A DNA stretch of 64,000 nt, taken from positions 5,124,001 to 5,188,000 of the forward strand of contig NC_092582.1 of the NCBI RefSeq assembly GCF_037975245.1, given 5' to 3'. Positions 23,386 to 33,600 of the stretch are shown here, piece after piece (the stretch's first letter is position 1; each line of letters opens with the position of its first letter). The notes beneath the pieces were generated by a model. It did not search any database. It worked only from the letters and a program-made list of their open reading frames with translations, and had not been told where the DNA came from. A program made the position numbers and the translations under genes. Source of the DNA: Apostichopus japonicus. Taxonomy: Eukaryota; Echinodermata; Holothuroidea; Aspidochirotida; Stichopodidae.

Positions 23386-23422
23386 TCCAAATGTAACAGC
23401 AACGTTAGGAAGGGAAAGCGGC
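23281..23422 (-). CDS. KYAT3: KYAT exon 1: mitochondrial presequence exon
   Basis: The acceptor at 23423-23424 follows a pyrimidine tract (tctctctttcacag). The first ATG of the exon is at 23385 and the strong donor gtgagtag begins at 23280. The 35 codons contain several Arg/Lys and Ser but no Asp or Glu, and end in RYLSSTS, which is typical of a mitochondrial matrix presequence. The exon ends in phase 0 and joins exon 2 in frame through two extra lysine codons (KK) ahead of that exon's own ATG. Human KYAT3 likewise has a presequence ending in a similar Ser/Thr stretch. Whether the exon is constitutive or alternative cannot be seen from DNA. The acceptor implies a further upstream 5' UTR exon. 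Confidence 0.7.
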
Positions 23423-24980
23423 CTGTGAAAGAGAGAATGGACCATGAATTGATGAGTAGTGGCAATGTCTGGAAAAGCAAGTGATCTCCACTTAAAATAC
23501 AAACTTCACACATTGCCCATCCTTCCAGCAATTACCTCACAAAATTTTCATAATTGCTGCAAATTTTAAATGAGAAAGTTACAAGCTCCCCAAGGAAAAA
23601 AATGTGTACAGTAACAAGAAAGCCTACATATATATTAGCAGCAAAGTGGCAAGAGATTTCCCCCAAATGTACATTCAGCTTGCCTATAGATTAATTTCAA
23701 TGAGACAGTTCTTCAGGTGAAGGTTTGGGTTTGTTACTGCTGTATCGTGTTGTCGTGTTACGTACATAAGAGTTTGTTATTGGATTAGGGCAGATCTACA
23801 TGACTACAGAGGTGCCCAGCTAATTTTAGTTTAGGACTAGATTTTTTGCTATGCAATTCTTTTTTAGAAGAGAAAATATGCAGAATGGCCTAGATTTATA
23901 GAAGTAGACTTTCAGATACTGTACATCTCAGATGCCGCATCCCATGAGCACTGTTGGTACACACCCTCCGGTATCACACAGGTCTCTTTTAACTCCTCAA
24001 TTCTGTAGGACCTGACACACACACACATACTGTATACACATACAAATATACACACTTGTGCATGCACATATCACTCGGTGGAAAATAGTGAAATTATGAA
24101 GTATATATCATGAGGTTGAAGTTTGTATACAACTTGCATGATTGATAGTATAGAGAATGTGCATCTTTCGCCTGTTACGTTATTGTTTTGGCAACTTTTA
24201 TAACAAAGCGGTTTTACAAAACAATATGGTTGTCTAATTAGATCTACATGATCAGCAGTTGACCTCAGCACATAGATTGTGGTATTACGTGCATTGTATG
24301 AGCCAAATTTAAAATCATGTCTCACATTTTAACATCTCATTTATTTTACAGAGCATTTCATAGAAACTTGTTTTTTCCACACATATATGTACTTGAAAAA
24401 ATTATTGCTTCCAAAATATGCTAGCAAGGCAAATTATGGTAACTCACATTCAAACTTCATCAAGCATGTTTCTGCCAACCTCAAAGAAGTTTTCACTAAC
24501 TGAGTCATATATGACATACTGTACAAGTCTACTTTAAGATTTCTCAATATCTGGGACAGACAGAACCTATGGCTAGATTTTATACTCAAGCCTTATGGTA
24601 AGACAATAAGGTATTATAAAGAAGATATCACTCCATCGATCTTTGTGCTAGGGATTATAGAAAACCGATGATGCACCAACACAAGCTGAAGGATACAGTA
24701 GGACTAAATAGCAAAGCTAAACCAGACAGTATGTCTTCTTAAAGAACAAATATTTCTCACATCTTGAAATGATAACATTAAACATTAAGTCATCTATACT
24801 CAGTGCACATCTGCTGATTTGCACTAACACTTTCACACAAGCGTTTGATATTGAATATTGGGAGCTGTACATAACAACTGTTGCTCATGAGCATGCTATA
24901 CATGTATGCAAAGTTAGGATGGTATGTTACAAAAACACATACTGTATCCATAACATAACTTACTAACTTGTGAATATCAT

Positions 24981-25215
24981 TTAAAGGGATTGAAGACTCG
25001 CACACAAAGAAACATCTGCCGGTAATCTGACCTAGTTTCAAGTTTCCCAGCAGGGAGTTGTTATGGAACTCCCTGATCTTAGGTCGAGATAGAAGATACT
25101 GTAACAAGGTATCATGTTCTGTCTGCATTTTGTAGCGACAAGCAACTAACCATAACGGGAAGTTAACTTTTTCAGAACGCGGCACGCAGTTTGGGGCAAG
25201 TCTTCAAGCCTTTAA
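24981..25215. mobile_element. TTAA-flanked MITE, copy A (235 bp)
   Basis: The left end TTAAAGGGATTGAAGACTCGC and the right end GCAAGTCTTCAAGCCTTTAA are inverted and carry TTAA at both borders. It is a shorter relative of the copy at 9056-9422. The piggyBac-type assignment rests on TTAA only. Confidence 0.75.
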
Positions 25216-25282
25216 GTGGAGAAAGGGTACAACTAGGTGCTATTCAGAATATAACACTACGCTTAACCCTTTCTCCACTTAA
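25212..25282. repeat. 71-bp inverted-repeat insertion sharing a TTAA border
   Basis: TTAAGTGGAGAAAGGGT at 25212-25228 and its perfect complement at 25266-25282 enclose a 37-base spacer. Its left TTAA is the right TTAA of the neighbouring MITE. Confidence 0.85.
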
Positions 25283-25769
25283 ATATTGCTGATTCCATAA
25301 GTTAGCAGTATTAGGCTAATGTTTAATTATACATTTAGGCCTAGCCTTTGCCGGTTGAATAGTTCTACAGCTAGCACAGGGCTACAGTTTAACACATTAT
25401 TCCAAAATATAATTTTGGGGCGCGTATAAGGCTGCAGACCAGTGCCTCTTTAGGTCTATGCCTACAGTAGGCAAGCTCGGTTAAAACAACAAGCTTAGTC
25501 TAGGCTTATCTCTGTAGGTTTTAATGGAACGATAGGTATATGGTCACCTGACTTAGGCTACACATTCGACTAGCGACTGTCATGTAGTAACACATGTAAC
25601 GACAGTCATCTACGTACCACTACCAGTGTTACCATGCACAAGCCAGATCGGATTATCACAGCGTAAACTCTAGTACTGATATCCAAAATCGATAAATAAT
25701 TTGATATGCACCTTCCACGTATAGCACTTCTCTGTAAATTTTGTTCAAGTTTTAGGTTTGCAGCGTTCG

Positions 25770-25850
25770 GTGTTTCTTTCCGTTTTATGACGTCTACACA
25801 AACATTGGGCGAAGACCAATCAACTTCTATGATTACTGACACACCCCCAC
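25770..25850 (-). promoter_or_regulatory. Possible KYAT promoter region
   Basis: On the minus strand a GGTGGGGGTGTG (CACCC/KLF-type) box is followed by two CCAAT boxes in opposite orientation (near 25804 and 25816). The region lies upstream of the exon-1 acceptor, where a 5' UTR exon is required. No TATA box or mapped start is evident; the assignment is an inference. Confidence 0.3.
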
Positions 25851-25899
25851 CACAGCTTCATGAACTTTGAACGAACTTTGCCAGAGATTGGTCATTACA

Positions 25900-27950
25900 A
25901 AGAGACTCGGAAATTATCGTAATGTAACAGTTTATTTATCAATGTCGAAAAACGACGGGGCGGAATTATTAAGAAAAAAAATTAAACTTGTAATTTTGGA
26001 TGACTGCTCAGGCACTAAATATCAAAAGAAAGACTTTCTTCTTCACACTTTTTCAACGACTATGAACGCTGTATTCATTTGTAGTACATTTTTCTGCACT
26101 AGGCCTATATGACGTTTGACGCATATATTTGGAGCTTACATGTACTTGCCAGTGTGAAAAGTTGATTTCTTTCAGGTATACCTTCCGGCATTTTCTCTTT
26201 TCTCGCTCCCCCAAAGGCGTAGGAGCCCCATTGAGGGGGAGGGGGGCCTGTATAACGACTTGCCGAAAAATATAACCAACATTTTTCGCGCGTCCAACAT
26301 CTTAACATATAGGCATGCATCGTTTATTACATCGCATGCCAATTACATACAATCATTTGCCGTGTTATTACCCTTCCATATTGGTTATCACTTTTGGCTA
26401 AGATCATGTGTAGTATCTGTTCCCTTTCGAGGGGAATGGTGATCCACAGTTGCACACCCGACGATGATCACACAGTCACAGTCCCGATGCAAGGGGACTG
26501 GGGCTGAGAGCGGATCAGTCGTTTGGTAGTTTGGTTTTCGTGCCCAGGTTCTTTCCTGGGTGACTTTTTCTTAAAAAGTATCATTTTTGGGCAATTCGTT
26601 TACAATAATAATGATAATAATAATAATAATATTATCAGTCCCCTAGCCTCCAACTCCTATGCCCCCCCCCCCTTGTTTTTTTGTTGATATCCCGTTTATG
26701 GAAAACTAAATAAAAAAAATTCAACCGATTGGGTCGAGGGGTGGAATGAGATCAATTTTCAGTGAAGAAATTAGGCTATGTGAATTTGCAACTTGTAGCC
26801 GGCGGCAGCTGCAAGGCTGGTGTGAAAATCATGGTTGCTTTGAAACTTGGAGAGAGGTAGGCGGGGGGGGGGGGGGGGGTAACCTTCTTCTTCTTTTAAA
26901 TTTGGTTCGTTAAATTTTCGACATAACCGCATCATCATTTCCAACCAAGTTAATTTACCAATGAAGGTTTTCTATTACTAATCTCTGGAGGTTTTCAGTG
27001 TATAGCTTTAACTAATCGCGTGTAATTAACTAATGATTAAAGCTTATAACAAACAATATCAGATTCGAAAGCTCAGAGGCTGAGTCGGCCAATATGAATT
27101 ACTCATAGGTTAGGTCTAAAGTAGTTTTATATGCCATGTTTGAAACAGAATGGTTTTTCCCCAAAAAATCATTAGGTTCACGTACTGTTCAAATCCTTGC
27201 CAGGAATCAGATTCTTATGAGCTTTTTAAGATCTCTGTTACTTTTCAGTATCTTCCATTATGGATTTGCTATTTCTTTTTTTTTTGAATTGATAAGCGTC
27301 GGTTTTGTTTCTGTTCGACCGTGACCGTTTCGAAAAAAAGCTGTAGGCTACAGGGGTGACGGAATGGGGTACACGTTCAAACTACCTCAGTATTTGAGAA
27401 ACTGGTTATATGCTCACGAGGTACACTTTCGCCTGTCGTATGGGAACAGGGTGGGCTAGGTGCCACAATTAAGTCACACTAATGCCTCATAAATAATAAT
27501 TCTCTGAAACCTTATCGACAAGATATGGCTAGATAAACGTATATAGCGACCTCTAAAGCGGCATGCATCCACGACTATCACATAGCTATGGTTTTCAATA
27601 AGCTTTCAAATATTAAGCTTAACTTAAGGCTAAACTAATCAACGATAGGAAGGCAACGAATTAAACTATCACGGGTTTCAGTACCTGTATATGCATGAGA
27701 ATGCGGGGAGTTGTCATTCCAAAATTTAAAACTATCAATTAATACGTCTCCGCGCGTGACACTATTATGGCGATATCTTCAGAATTTTACTGCCCCGAGT
27801 CATTCTTCAAAAATAAGTGTATAACTAATTAAAGTTTAAATATGATCTCTTAATGACGCTTAAGTTTAATTATCAAGAAAACTTAATCGTCAAAGCAAGG
27901 CTTGTGAAACCTACAAATAGGTACAAGGATTAAAATTCGGCATAAACTTA
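25900..27950. other. Intergenic region between the divergent genes
   Basis: No supportable gene. It holds short G-runs, a hAT-end-like fragment near 26212 ('aggcgtaggagcccc') and an ATT/ATA-rich microsatellite near 26605. Confidence 0.5.
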
Positions 27951-27958
27951 TTTTCTAA

Positions 27959-28282
27959 CAGGCGCGTAGCCAGGAATTTGCCAAGGGAGGGGCGAAAATG
28001 TAGGCAAACTATCAGAGCCGTAGATATGGCATTGCAAACTATCTAAGCGTAGTGCCACCATGTATTGGCGCGAAGCGTACAAGAAAATTTTGGCTGCAGT
28101 GCCTCCCAGATCGCTGGAAATGGCACTTCCCAGGCCTTGTAAGTTGTATTTTAGCATTTTCTCTTTTGAAATTACTAGCGATATCATAAAAACATTTAAT
28201 AAAAAAATAAAAAAATGCTCAAGGGGGGGGGGGGGGTCGGCGGTTGCCCCCTTCGCCCCCCCCCCTTGGCAACGCGCGCCTG
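27959..28282. mobile_element. hAT-like MITE, 324 bp, perfect 8-bp TSD
   Basis: Begins CAGGCGCGTAGCCAGG and ends TTGGCAACGCGCGCCTG. TTTTCTAA directly flanks both ends (27951-27958 and 28283-28290). It contains, in minus orientation, the core block found in other elements of the window ('cgcttcgcgccaatac'). Confidence 0.92.
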
Positions 28283-28799
28283 TTTTCTAATAAGGTTGTG
28301 ATCGAATGAGTGGAACGGTTTGCTTGAGAAAGTTGTACACGCAGGTAGTGTAAATGGGTTTAAGAATGCTTTGGAGAAGCACTTTAAGCATTGTAATCGC
28401 CGTAGGGTCTGATTTTTTGTGTCTTCGATTTTTCCCTTTCCCATAGGGTCCTTGATGGGGACATGTTTGTCCCTCCTGATCCTATTTTTTCTACTAAACT
28501 AAGTACAGTAACCACCGTTACGTGAATAGACTTCAGGATCAAACCCACCTTTGTTTTTTAAATCTTATGGATCCGTCCCCAGCCTGTGTTTCTATACTCT
28601 ATGTGATTTAGTGCCTCTCGTATTTCATATTGTTTCCGGTCCATATATAACTTAAGTTCTAACATGTTTGCTAACTATTTTCTCTTTGAATTGATTCAAT
28701 TTATTTGATTGATATGGTCGATCATGATTGAAATGAAATTGGAAAAAAAAAAACGACCAGCAAAATAGGCTTAGCTATCTTATAACATTCAGCGCTCGT

Positions 28800-29914
28800 C
28801 AGTGGCGGCGGAACCGGGGGGGGGGGGGGCTTGGGGGGGGGGGGGGGCTCAGCCCCCCAATGAAAAAGTTGAGGGGGCAAATGCATGATAAGCCCCCCCA
28901 ATATTTACCAAGGCTCCGAAACGTGCATCTGCCCATTTTTCAATGCATACTTGTCGATCTGTCCGATGCACACGTATACTATATACAGTAGGTGTAATAA
29001 TTTTAGTAATTGCTGGGGACCCTGGTCCCTCAGCCCGTCCCCTGGCTATAGACCACATTGTCACCCCAACCGCGTCTTCACGCCCCGTGAAAAGTGGAAG
29101 CAGTGAGTGTGAGTACCGGTAAGCGTAACACAACTTCGTCTTAGGCCAATGACTTGCCTCATTTCAGCCAGTTCTCCAACATCCCCTTACTTAGTGGCGG
29201 AGCGTCCGTATATACAGTCAGGGGGCGGATCCCCCCCCCCCCTCCTGACGGACTCAAATGGACTGCTGGCGCCCTTTTCAGCTTTTCACTACTTTTAACT
29301 TATTCGCGATTATTGACTATTTTATTGCGCTCTCATATACCTATTGACATTTGTCATATTCTGTTGGTGTAATTTTCCGAAAAATGGCGACGACACCTAT
29401 TTATTCTCCGTTTATCTGCAAATTAGCAAGGCCCGGAAAGGGTCATTTCCTGCAATCTAGGGAGTAACTTTACTCAAAAATTTTCTGTACGCTCCGCGCC
29501 AACCTGTGGTGGCGCTCCGCTTAGATATTGTCATAAGCGCCCCTACAGACCATTCTTGCCCCCCCCCCCTGACCAATACCCCTAGCTCCGCCACTGCCCT
29601 TACTACACTCAAAAACGTCTTTGCGAGTACACTACGGGTAATAGCTACTCTCTTAAAACACCATCGAATATACAAATTACAATGTTTTTACAGACTTTTA
29701 CGTGCAATCTGAGAAATTGCAGGCTTGAGACCCATATTTTAGGGCTAGGTATTCGCAGCATAAAACACTCGGGAAGTGCCGTTTCCGGCCATCTGGGGGT
29801 TTGAAAAAAACCCAAAATTTTAGTGTACGCTCCGCGCCAACCGATGGTTGCGCTCCGTTTAGATAGTCTCCACACATTAGCCCCCCCAATAATTTTTCCG
29901 TTCCGCCGCGCCTG
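28800..29914. mobile_element. hAT-like element, 1,115 bp, perfect 8-bp TSD, with nested insertion
   Basis: The terminal inverted repeats CAGTGGCGGCGGAACCG and CCGTTCCGCCGCGCCTG are bordered by GCGCTCGT on both sides (28792-28799, 29915-29922). It has long G-runs at the left and no transposase frame. It carries the complete 405-bp element at 29192-29596 inside it. Confidence 0.93.
29192..29596. mobile_element. hAT-like MITE, 405 bp, nested, perfect 8-bp TSD
   Basis: Begins TAGTGGCGGAGC (the usual initial C is T) and ends GCTCCGCCACTG. CCCTTACT flanks both ends (29184-29191, 29597-29604). The 3' half is nearly the same as bases 1-69 of the window. Confidence 0.93.
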
Positions 29915-30130
29915 GCGCTCGTTATCAGTACCGGATTTCCGTACTTGTCTAGTTGCCTCTGATTAGCAGTCTCGAAATGTATCTTGAAAAAAACATCATT
30001 CATAAATGCAAGTAGTTGGGTTCCTATTTGTGGTTTGATGGAAATGTAGCCACTATAATCCGTTTAGATTTATTTTGAAACGGGTGGATTACTTTGATAT
30101 GTAACCCTGCTAGTATTTCACGGTAATACA

Positions 30131-30149
30131 GTGACGTCACGCCGGAAGC
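30131..30149 (+). promoter_or_regulatory. CRE plus ETS box, likely promoter of the taperin-like gene
   Basis: A full CRE palindrome inside GTGACGTCAC is directly followed by GCCGGAAGC (ETS/GABP consensus). This is a common arrangement in TATA-less promoters, about 0.5 kb upstream of the first coding ATG. A donor-like gtaagtatt near 30345 could end a non-coding first exon. Confidence 0.45.
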
Positions 30150-30652
30150 TTTGGTCGTCTGTATGGAATGAGGAAGTGGCTATACAGTACTTCCATAACA
30201 ACTCCCTGGTACTACTGCACGTAATTACTGCAACTGGCTGGCTGTCTAACTTCTTACACATGTGTCATGGATTGCTGAGCAGATCGCCTGAATGCACTCG
30301 GCAATTTTCAATCGATAATAGGAGCAACCCGAATGCAACCGATTGTAAGTATTACAGTATTGTGTATTTATGAATAGAATACATAGAATAAAAACACCTC
30401 CGTTCAATGCGTACAACTCATAAAGGATTCTGATTTGGTAAATTTTTGACAAACGTTAGTCAACATCAAATGATGACAGTTGCGGACAGTGCTTAGTGTG
30501 GTAATGGTCGTGATGTTTAGGTACTGATAGTTACTTGATAGGGTTTTTGTGTGCAACTGGTATTATATCTTACTAACGAAAGCTTACAGGCTTATTGGAA
30601 ACGTTGTCATAGAAATTCGTTTCTTTCGGGAATTGTAAAAAGTGGGGAGAAC

Positions 30653-30668
30653 ATGGCTTGGCGTGCCG
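30653..30668 (+). CDS. TPRN: Taperin-like exon 1: short first coding exon
   Basis: ATG GCT TGG CGT GCC G followed by the consensus donor gtaagtact. The phase-1 end joins exon 2 in frame to read MAWRAAKK before MTSSVPSW. A 5'-only alternative is that this exon is untranslated and the Met at 31778 is used. Confidence 0.6.
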
Positions 30669-33600
30669 GTAAGTACTGCTGGACCTAAGTATGACAATGC
30701 AATTGCAAACAACATAAGTATTGTTACAGTAGCTGGCTACAGTACGTTGCTTTGAAATTGGACACCTGATTCAGCCATGACAAAATGCATGACAGTATGT
30801 GGGGTGTCAGTATAGCCTCCTCTCGTTATTCCATTAATGCTAAAAGCGTCTTACTAATGCGTAAGTTAGACCATTGACAGCTAGGAATAGTTAACATTTT
30901 TTTCTGTGGTAATTCAGAAGTGATATAGTTTAGTTTATTAGAAGAAAAGGACCAGGAAAGGCACTGAAGTCTCTTTCAATGACCCTATAGGAGTGAGAGA
31001 AAAAACAGAAGACACCAAAAATCAGACCTGATTACAATGCTTAAAGTGCTTGTACTAGTACTACTACTGCCTAGATAAACAAGACATGATCAAAATGTAG
31101 GCTAAACTAGTCAGGGAATTAATTTTTTGTGCAACTAAGTTAGGTTTCATATTTTTTTCTGATCTTGTACGTTGCCCTACATAACTGTACTACTGTAGGT
31201 ATAAACATAGGCGATGATAATTTACATTGTGAGTCCTGTGTGTAAGTTCACACTTTCATCTTATTTGATTGTGTATGACCTGAAATCAGGTCTACAGGAC
31301 TTGGAAAGTATAAATTTGTCTTCACAGTCCATGGAATATCAAGTAGTGATTTCTTGACACCTTTATTGACCTTGTGGTACTGCGTACTGGCTCCTGGACA
31401 GTTAAGCATTGTCTTACATTGTTGTTGTTATCATCTGTTTGTGTGTGTGCATGATCTTGTATTCTTCATTACATGCAGCATTGAGATCTAGACGGTTTCA
31501 CTCGTATATTAGGATACCGATAGTAATGATGGCCAATTTCACTGAGAGTTTAAATATTCTAGAAAAAAATCATTCGGATTCTGCTAATTTTTCTATTTTC
31601 AAAAAAGCTAGGTTTAACAAATTAATACACATTTTGCATATCATGCCTAAACAGAGAAGCTGAATGTAAGTTAGTACTTTAAAGTCTTAAATAGGTTTTT
31701 TTGGTTTCAACTTCTTGTGTACATATGTTCTGCTTCAACACATTTCTCTCCTGGTGTTACTTCTTTTAGCAAAAAAGATGACTTCCTCTGTCCCCTCGTG
31801 GAAAGCTGAGCTGCAGCGAAAAAAGAGGGAGAAATCCAACAAAGATTCAGAGAAGGGAAAGGTACCTTGGAAGAATGAATTTAATGAAACAGTTAATGTG
31901 ATAATAATTTCTGCCAATGAGATAGACCCAGATAAAGAAGAAGTTGATCCGTTAGGTAATAATCATCAAGATGGATCATCCCCTGAACCATCAAAGAACT
32001 CGACCAATGGTGTCTCGGAAGAGCACGTCGCATCAGTTAGGAACAATCCATTTCTCAAGTTTGATCAGATGATTAGTTCGAAAGGCAGTAACGATTCCCC
32101 ACGACCCAAGTATCTACGCAGGCAGAGTTCTGGATCTCTCACGCAATCGTTTGACAAGGATTCGCCCGAAGAAGAGCCGCCGTCCAATTTGAAATCTAGA
32201 AGCAAATCTGTTGACAATTTAAATTTCCAACTTGAGAACCATATGCAGAGTGACCAATCAGGCAATGACACCACAAAGGACAGAGGGCAGGGTAAGGGAA
32301 TCATCGCATCGCTTCGTGCCAAGTTCGGTAAGGCTGCTTCATCAGATGAGTACAAGGCAATAGTGAAAAGACCCCGTTCAAAGTCACAAACTTTATCTGA
32401 TGCGACAGAGGCTGAAAATTCCAGCCAGAATACATCATCCAGACGTTTGGCTGGTTCTTCTAAGTCAGAGAGCAAGCAGGAAGTCTCTAAGCCTACTGTC
32501 AAAGAGACAGGTCACGTCAAACCCAGGGACAAGGCTGACGTCACGAAGGGTTCAGACCCAATCCCTTCAGTGATTGATAAAGGTTTAGATATAACTCCTC
32601 CAGGGCATCAAAGTCTTTCCAACCGAGAGGTTCAAAGTAAACCCGCAGAGGAGCCCAAGCTCACCATCCAACCTCCAGAAGCAAAGGAAATCCATCCAGT
32701 GCCAACTGAGACACAACTTGTTAAGAAGAAACCTTCCAATCTATCTGCATCGGCCCTGATCAAGTTAAGCAACGACGACGATGAAACATCTCCAAGCCGG
32801 ACCTTGAAGAGACCACCGTCGATTGTAGATGGCGGAGAGGATTTCCACTCTGTGGCAAGCAGACCAGAAGGTGATGCAGAAACTCGGGAAGGTAAGGACG
32901 AGACTGACTCGGTCGGGAAGAGGTCGTCCAGTGCAATAATCCATCGGTACGAAACCCAGGCAAAGGCTGATGTAACCACACCGGGTTTGGTTTCTAATAA
33001 CATCACAAATGATATCGATGCACCTAAGGGTCCGGTTAGTGAAAGTAACAAAAGTGCACAAAAGGACCCGCCTAAGAAACCGACCATCTTGAAAGAGAAA
33101 CCACAATTAGGGAATCGGACTAACACGTCTCACAATCTGACCAAGAAAGAAAACAAGCGGGACGATGGAATTAAAGTAACGACTATTACCAACACTTCTG
33201 GTAACTCTTCAACCAAGCCAGCAGAAACTGTCAAGAAAACTACAATAACAAACGTTGAAAATATTCAAAGCAAAGAAGAGCTAAAGAAAGCCCCTGCTGA
33301 ACAAGAGAAAGCAAAGTTCACACCCAGCGGCTCCAGCTCCTCTAAGGTTAACCTCATACCCGGTGCAGATAGGCAAGTTCACAGTACTGTCAGGTCACAA
33401 AGTTCTGTGCCAGTTAATTCATCTCATGAACAAGAAGAGCAGCGGGCATCACCTTTTCCAATTAAGCTTCGTAAAGTGGAAAAGCCGTCGTCCGCCGGAG
33501 TCAAGATCGTCAGATCGACAAAAGGAAAGGAAGTAAACCAGCGCAAAGAGAAACAAGATGTCCAGACTCGCCTGAAACAGCAGGTCAACGGAGAAATACC

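Noticed and set aside
31715-31777. N-terminal hydrophobic run (ISLLVLLLLA) upstream of the taperin-like Met, which could pass for a signal peptide.
   Set aside because: It is intron sequence read through: a pyrimidine tract translated as Leu/Val directly before the acceptor at 31768-31769.
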